Program-made: the position numbers and the translations under genes
Notes under the pieces: model-generated
Database searches by the model: none
The model's input: the letters and a program-made list of their open reading frames with translations, nothing else
What the model was told of the DNA's origin: nothing
Shown: piece by piece, positions 62,987 through 64,000 of the stretch
Layout: the number at the start of each line of letters is the position of its first letter
How positions within the stretch are numbered: the stretch's first letter is position 1
NCBI GenBank assembly: GCA_009885955.1
Contig: VFJS01000041.1
Span: 1-64,000, forward strand
Source: Spirochaetia bacterium
Lineage (GTDB): Bacteria; Spirochaetota; UBA4802; UBA5550
Length of the DNA: 64,000 nucleotides
Reading direction: 5' to 3'

Positions 62987-64000
62987 CTATTCAGGCATGG
63001 GATTTTTTCCCCTTTCCATGGCTATGTTTATAATAGTGTCAATTGGGCTTTTTGGTGGAGTGTACAGCTGATTTTCATCTTTTTTGATAAGTTTTGCAGC
63101 TCCAGCCTCGCATGTTGTTACGCATAAACCGCAGCCGATGCATCTCTCGAGAATTACCCTGGCCTGGCCGTTTACCATTTTTATCGCGTCCATCTGGCAT
63201 CTGTCCAGGCATGTTTCACATCCTATGCATTCATCACTGATAACAGCATAATAATTGCTTTGAACAGCCTCCATTGGCTTGTCCCTCATTTTAAGGCTGC
63301 GGAGCAATCCGCAACAGTCGCCGCAACAACTGCACATCCCATTGATTTTCTGGGCATTCAGGGGCTGGATCACAAGGCCCTCCTTATCATTCTGCCTTAT
63401 TAACTCTTTTGCCTCCTCCCTGTCAATGAGACGGCCCATATTATTTTCAGCGTAGTATTTTGCCATGGATCCGAAAATCAGGCATTTTTCAATGGGCTTG
63501 TCGCATCCTTCGCCTATTGCCTGTTTTGTCTTTCTGCAAATACACGGGGCAAGAGCAATTGTCTCCTGATTTTCTATTATTTTAATTGCATCCTCATACG
63601 GGGCGATTGGCCATTTCACGACAATTTGGGAGTTAACCGGAATTGTCCTTAAAAGAGGCGTCGTAGAAAAGTTTATCACCTTACCATATGCCTTCTCAAA
63701 ATATTCCTCATGCTCTCTGGCGAAATCTTCGCTAACATTATTCACCTGATGCTCAAATATTCCAATAACATAGGGTACTACTGAATAGCGTGATTTGTCA
63801 TCTTTTTTCTGTCTGAAAAGGAGCCCTTTTTTTGACATTTTCTCCATAATATCTGCAGTTTTATCCGGCTCCAATCCAAGTCTTTCGGCAACAACTTCCG
63901 GTGACTCGAGCATGGGTGAGAGTTTAATGAAAAGCCCAGCCTCCTCCTCGGTAAAGAGCCTTTTCAATATTTTCAATTCAATTCCAGTATCTGTAGAGGG
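62987..64000 (-). CDS. 4Fe-4S-binding protein with N-terminal helix domain, incomplete at window edge
   Basis: At least 329 aa, open to the right edge. A TTG at 63976 could start it, but the reading frame stays open to 64000 (…TDTGIELKILKRLF), and relatives of this type have about 20 more N-terminal residues ending TGVELRILKRLF, so I treat it as partial. An N-terminal winged-helix-like segment (about 20-75) is followed by a middle domain with CICRK and CSCCGDCCG cysteine clusters, then two ferredoxin motifs (CIGCETCLDRC and CIGCGLCVTTC). No recognised enzyme. Electron transfer or redox sensing is inferred. Convergent with the helicase gene (33-bp gap). Confidence 0.8.
   Translation of the reverse strand, partial: PSTDTGIELKILKRLFTEEEAGLFIKLSPMLESPEVVAERLGLEPDKTADIMEKMSKKGLLFRQKKDDKSRYSVVPYVIGIFEHQVNNVSEDFAREHEEYFEKAYGKVINFSTTPLLRTIPVNSQIVVKWPIAPYEDAIKIIENQETIALAPCICRKTKQAIGEGCDKPIEKCLIFGSMAKYYAENNMGRLIDREEAKELIRQNDKEGLVIQPLNAQKINGMCSCCGDCCGLLRSLKMRDKPMEAVQSNYYAVISDECIGCETCLDRCQMDAIKMVNGQARVILERCIGCGLCVTTCEAGAAKLIKKDENQLYTPPKSPIDTIINIAMERGKNPMPE

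Noticed and set aside
1-64000. tRNA, rRNA or CRISPR features
   Set aside because: No T-loop signature with acceptor stem, no rRNA-like sequence and no regularly spaced identical repeats were seen by eye. A tRNAscan and CRISPR search would be decisive.

Overview
The window reads as chromosome of an anaerobic or facultatively anaerobic, double-membraned bacterium. It carries multiheme c-type cytochromes, an outer-membrane-type barrel protein, many membrane signalling proteins (GGDEF, class III adenylyl cyclase, SpoIIE/RsbU phosphatase) and two complex I operons. The style of the signalling proteins and a PilZ-like protein resembling a Leptospira-type family suggest Spirochaetota, but a deltaproteobacterial-type anaerobe cannot be excluded by reading alone. 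I see no tRNA, rRNA, CRISPR array or phage; the only mobile-element-related gene is a REP-associated transposase at the left edge.

Layout. 1-3.4 kb: REP-like hairpin with a RAYT transposase, then a cNMP-GGDEF-cNMP-GGDEF protein. 3.4-7.7 kb: TPR-like small protein, an active/inactive M16 peptidase pair, a structured non-coding segment, a 42-codon ORF and greA. 7.8-11.3 kb: REC-PAS-PAS-histidine kinase and a PilZ-like protein. 11.5-18.7 kb: a multiheme electron-transfer island with two paralogous 11-heme cytochrome c/b fusions (CbcL-like), a NapC/ImcH-like cytochrome and a small diheme cytochrome. 18.7-25.7 kb: a signalling block in which several enzymes look degenerate. 25.8-30.3 kb: rlmN, msrB, a BaiN/HI0933-type flavoprotein and an exported protein. 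30.4-33.1 kb: an Rrf2-hemerythrin-Fe/S operon with a visible promoter/operator, and an outer-membrane protein. 33.3-47.2 kb: nuoABCDEFGHIJKLMN. 47.4-57.1 kb: a second, tandem nuoABCDHIJKLMN that lacks nuoEFG. 57.3-64 kb: half-size TauE-like transporter, adenylyl cyclase, a pseudo-ABC ATPase, a small membrane protein, a DEAD-box helicase and an Fe/S protein that runs off the right edge.

How it fits together. The two complex I operons would oxidise NADH (first) and probably ferredoxin or another low-potential donor (second), reduce the quinone pool and pump ions. The CbcL-like and ImcH-like proteins are of the kind that take electrons from quinol to periplasmic multiheme cytochromes. The Rrf2/hemerythrin operon looks like a response to oxygen, NO or iron-sulfur stress. 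Second-messenger and phosphorelay proteins surround these respiratory modules.

Beyond genes, three divergent intergenic spacers (near 3.0, 9.7 and 61.2 kb) carry diverged copies of a roughly 110 bp repeat in the same orientation. Two segments (6.8-7.05 kb and 15.44-15.53 kb) fold on paper into multi-helix RNAs that I cannot assign to a known class.
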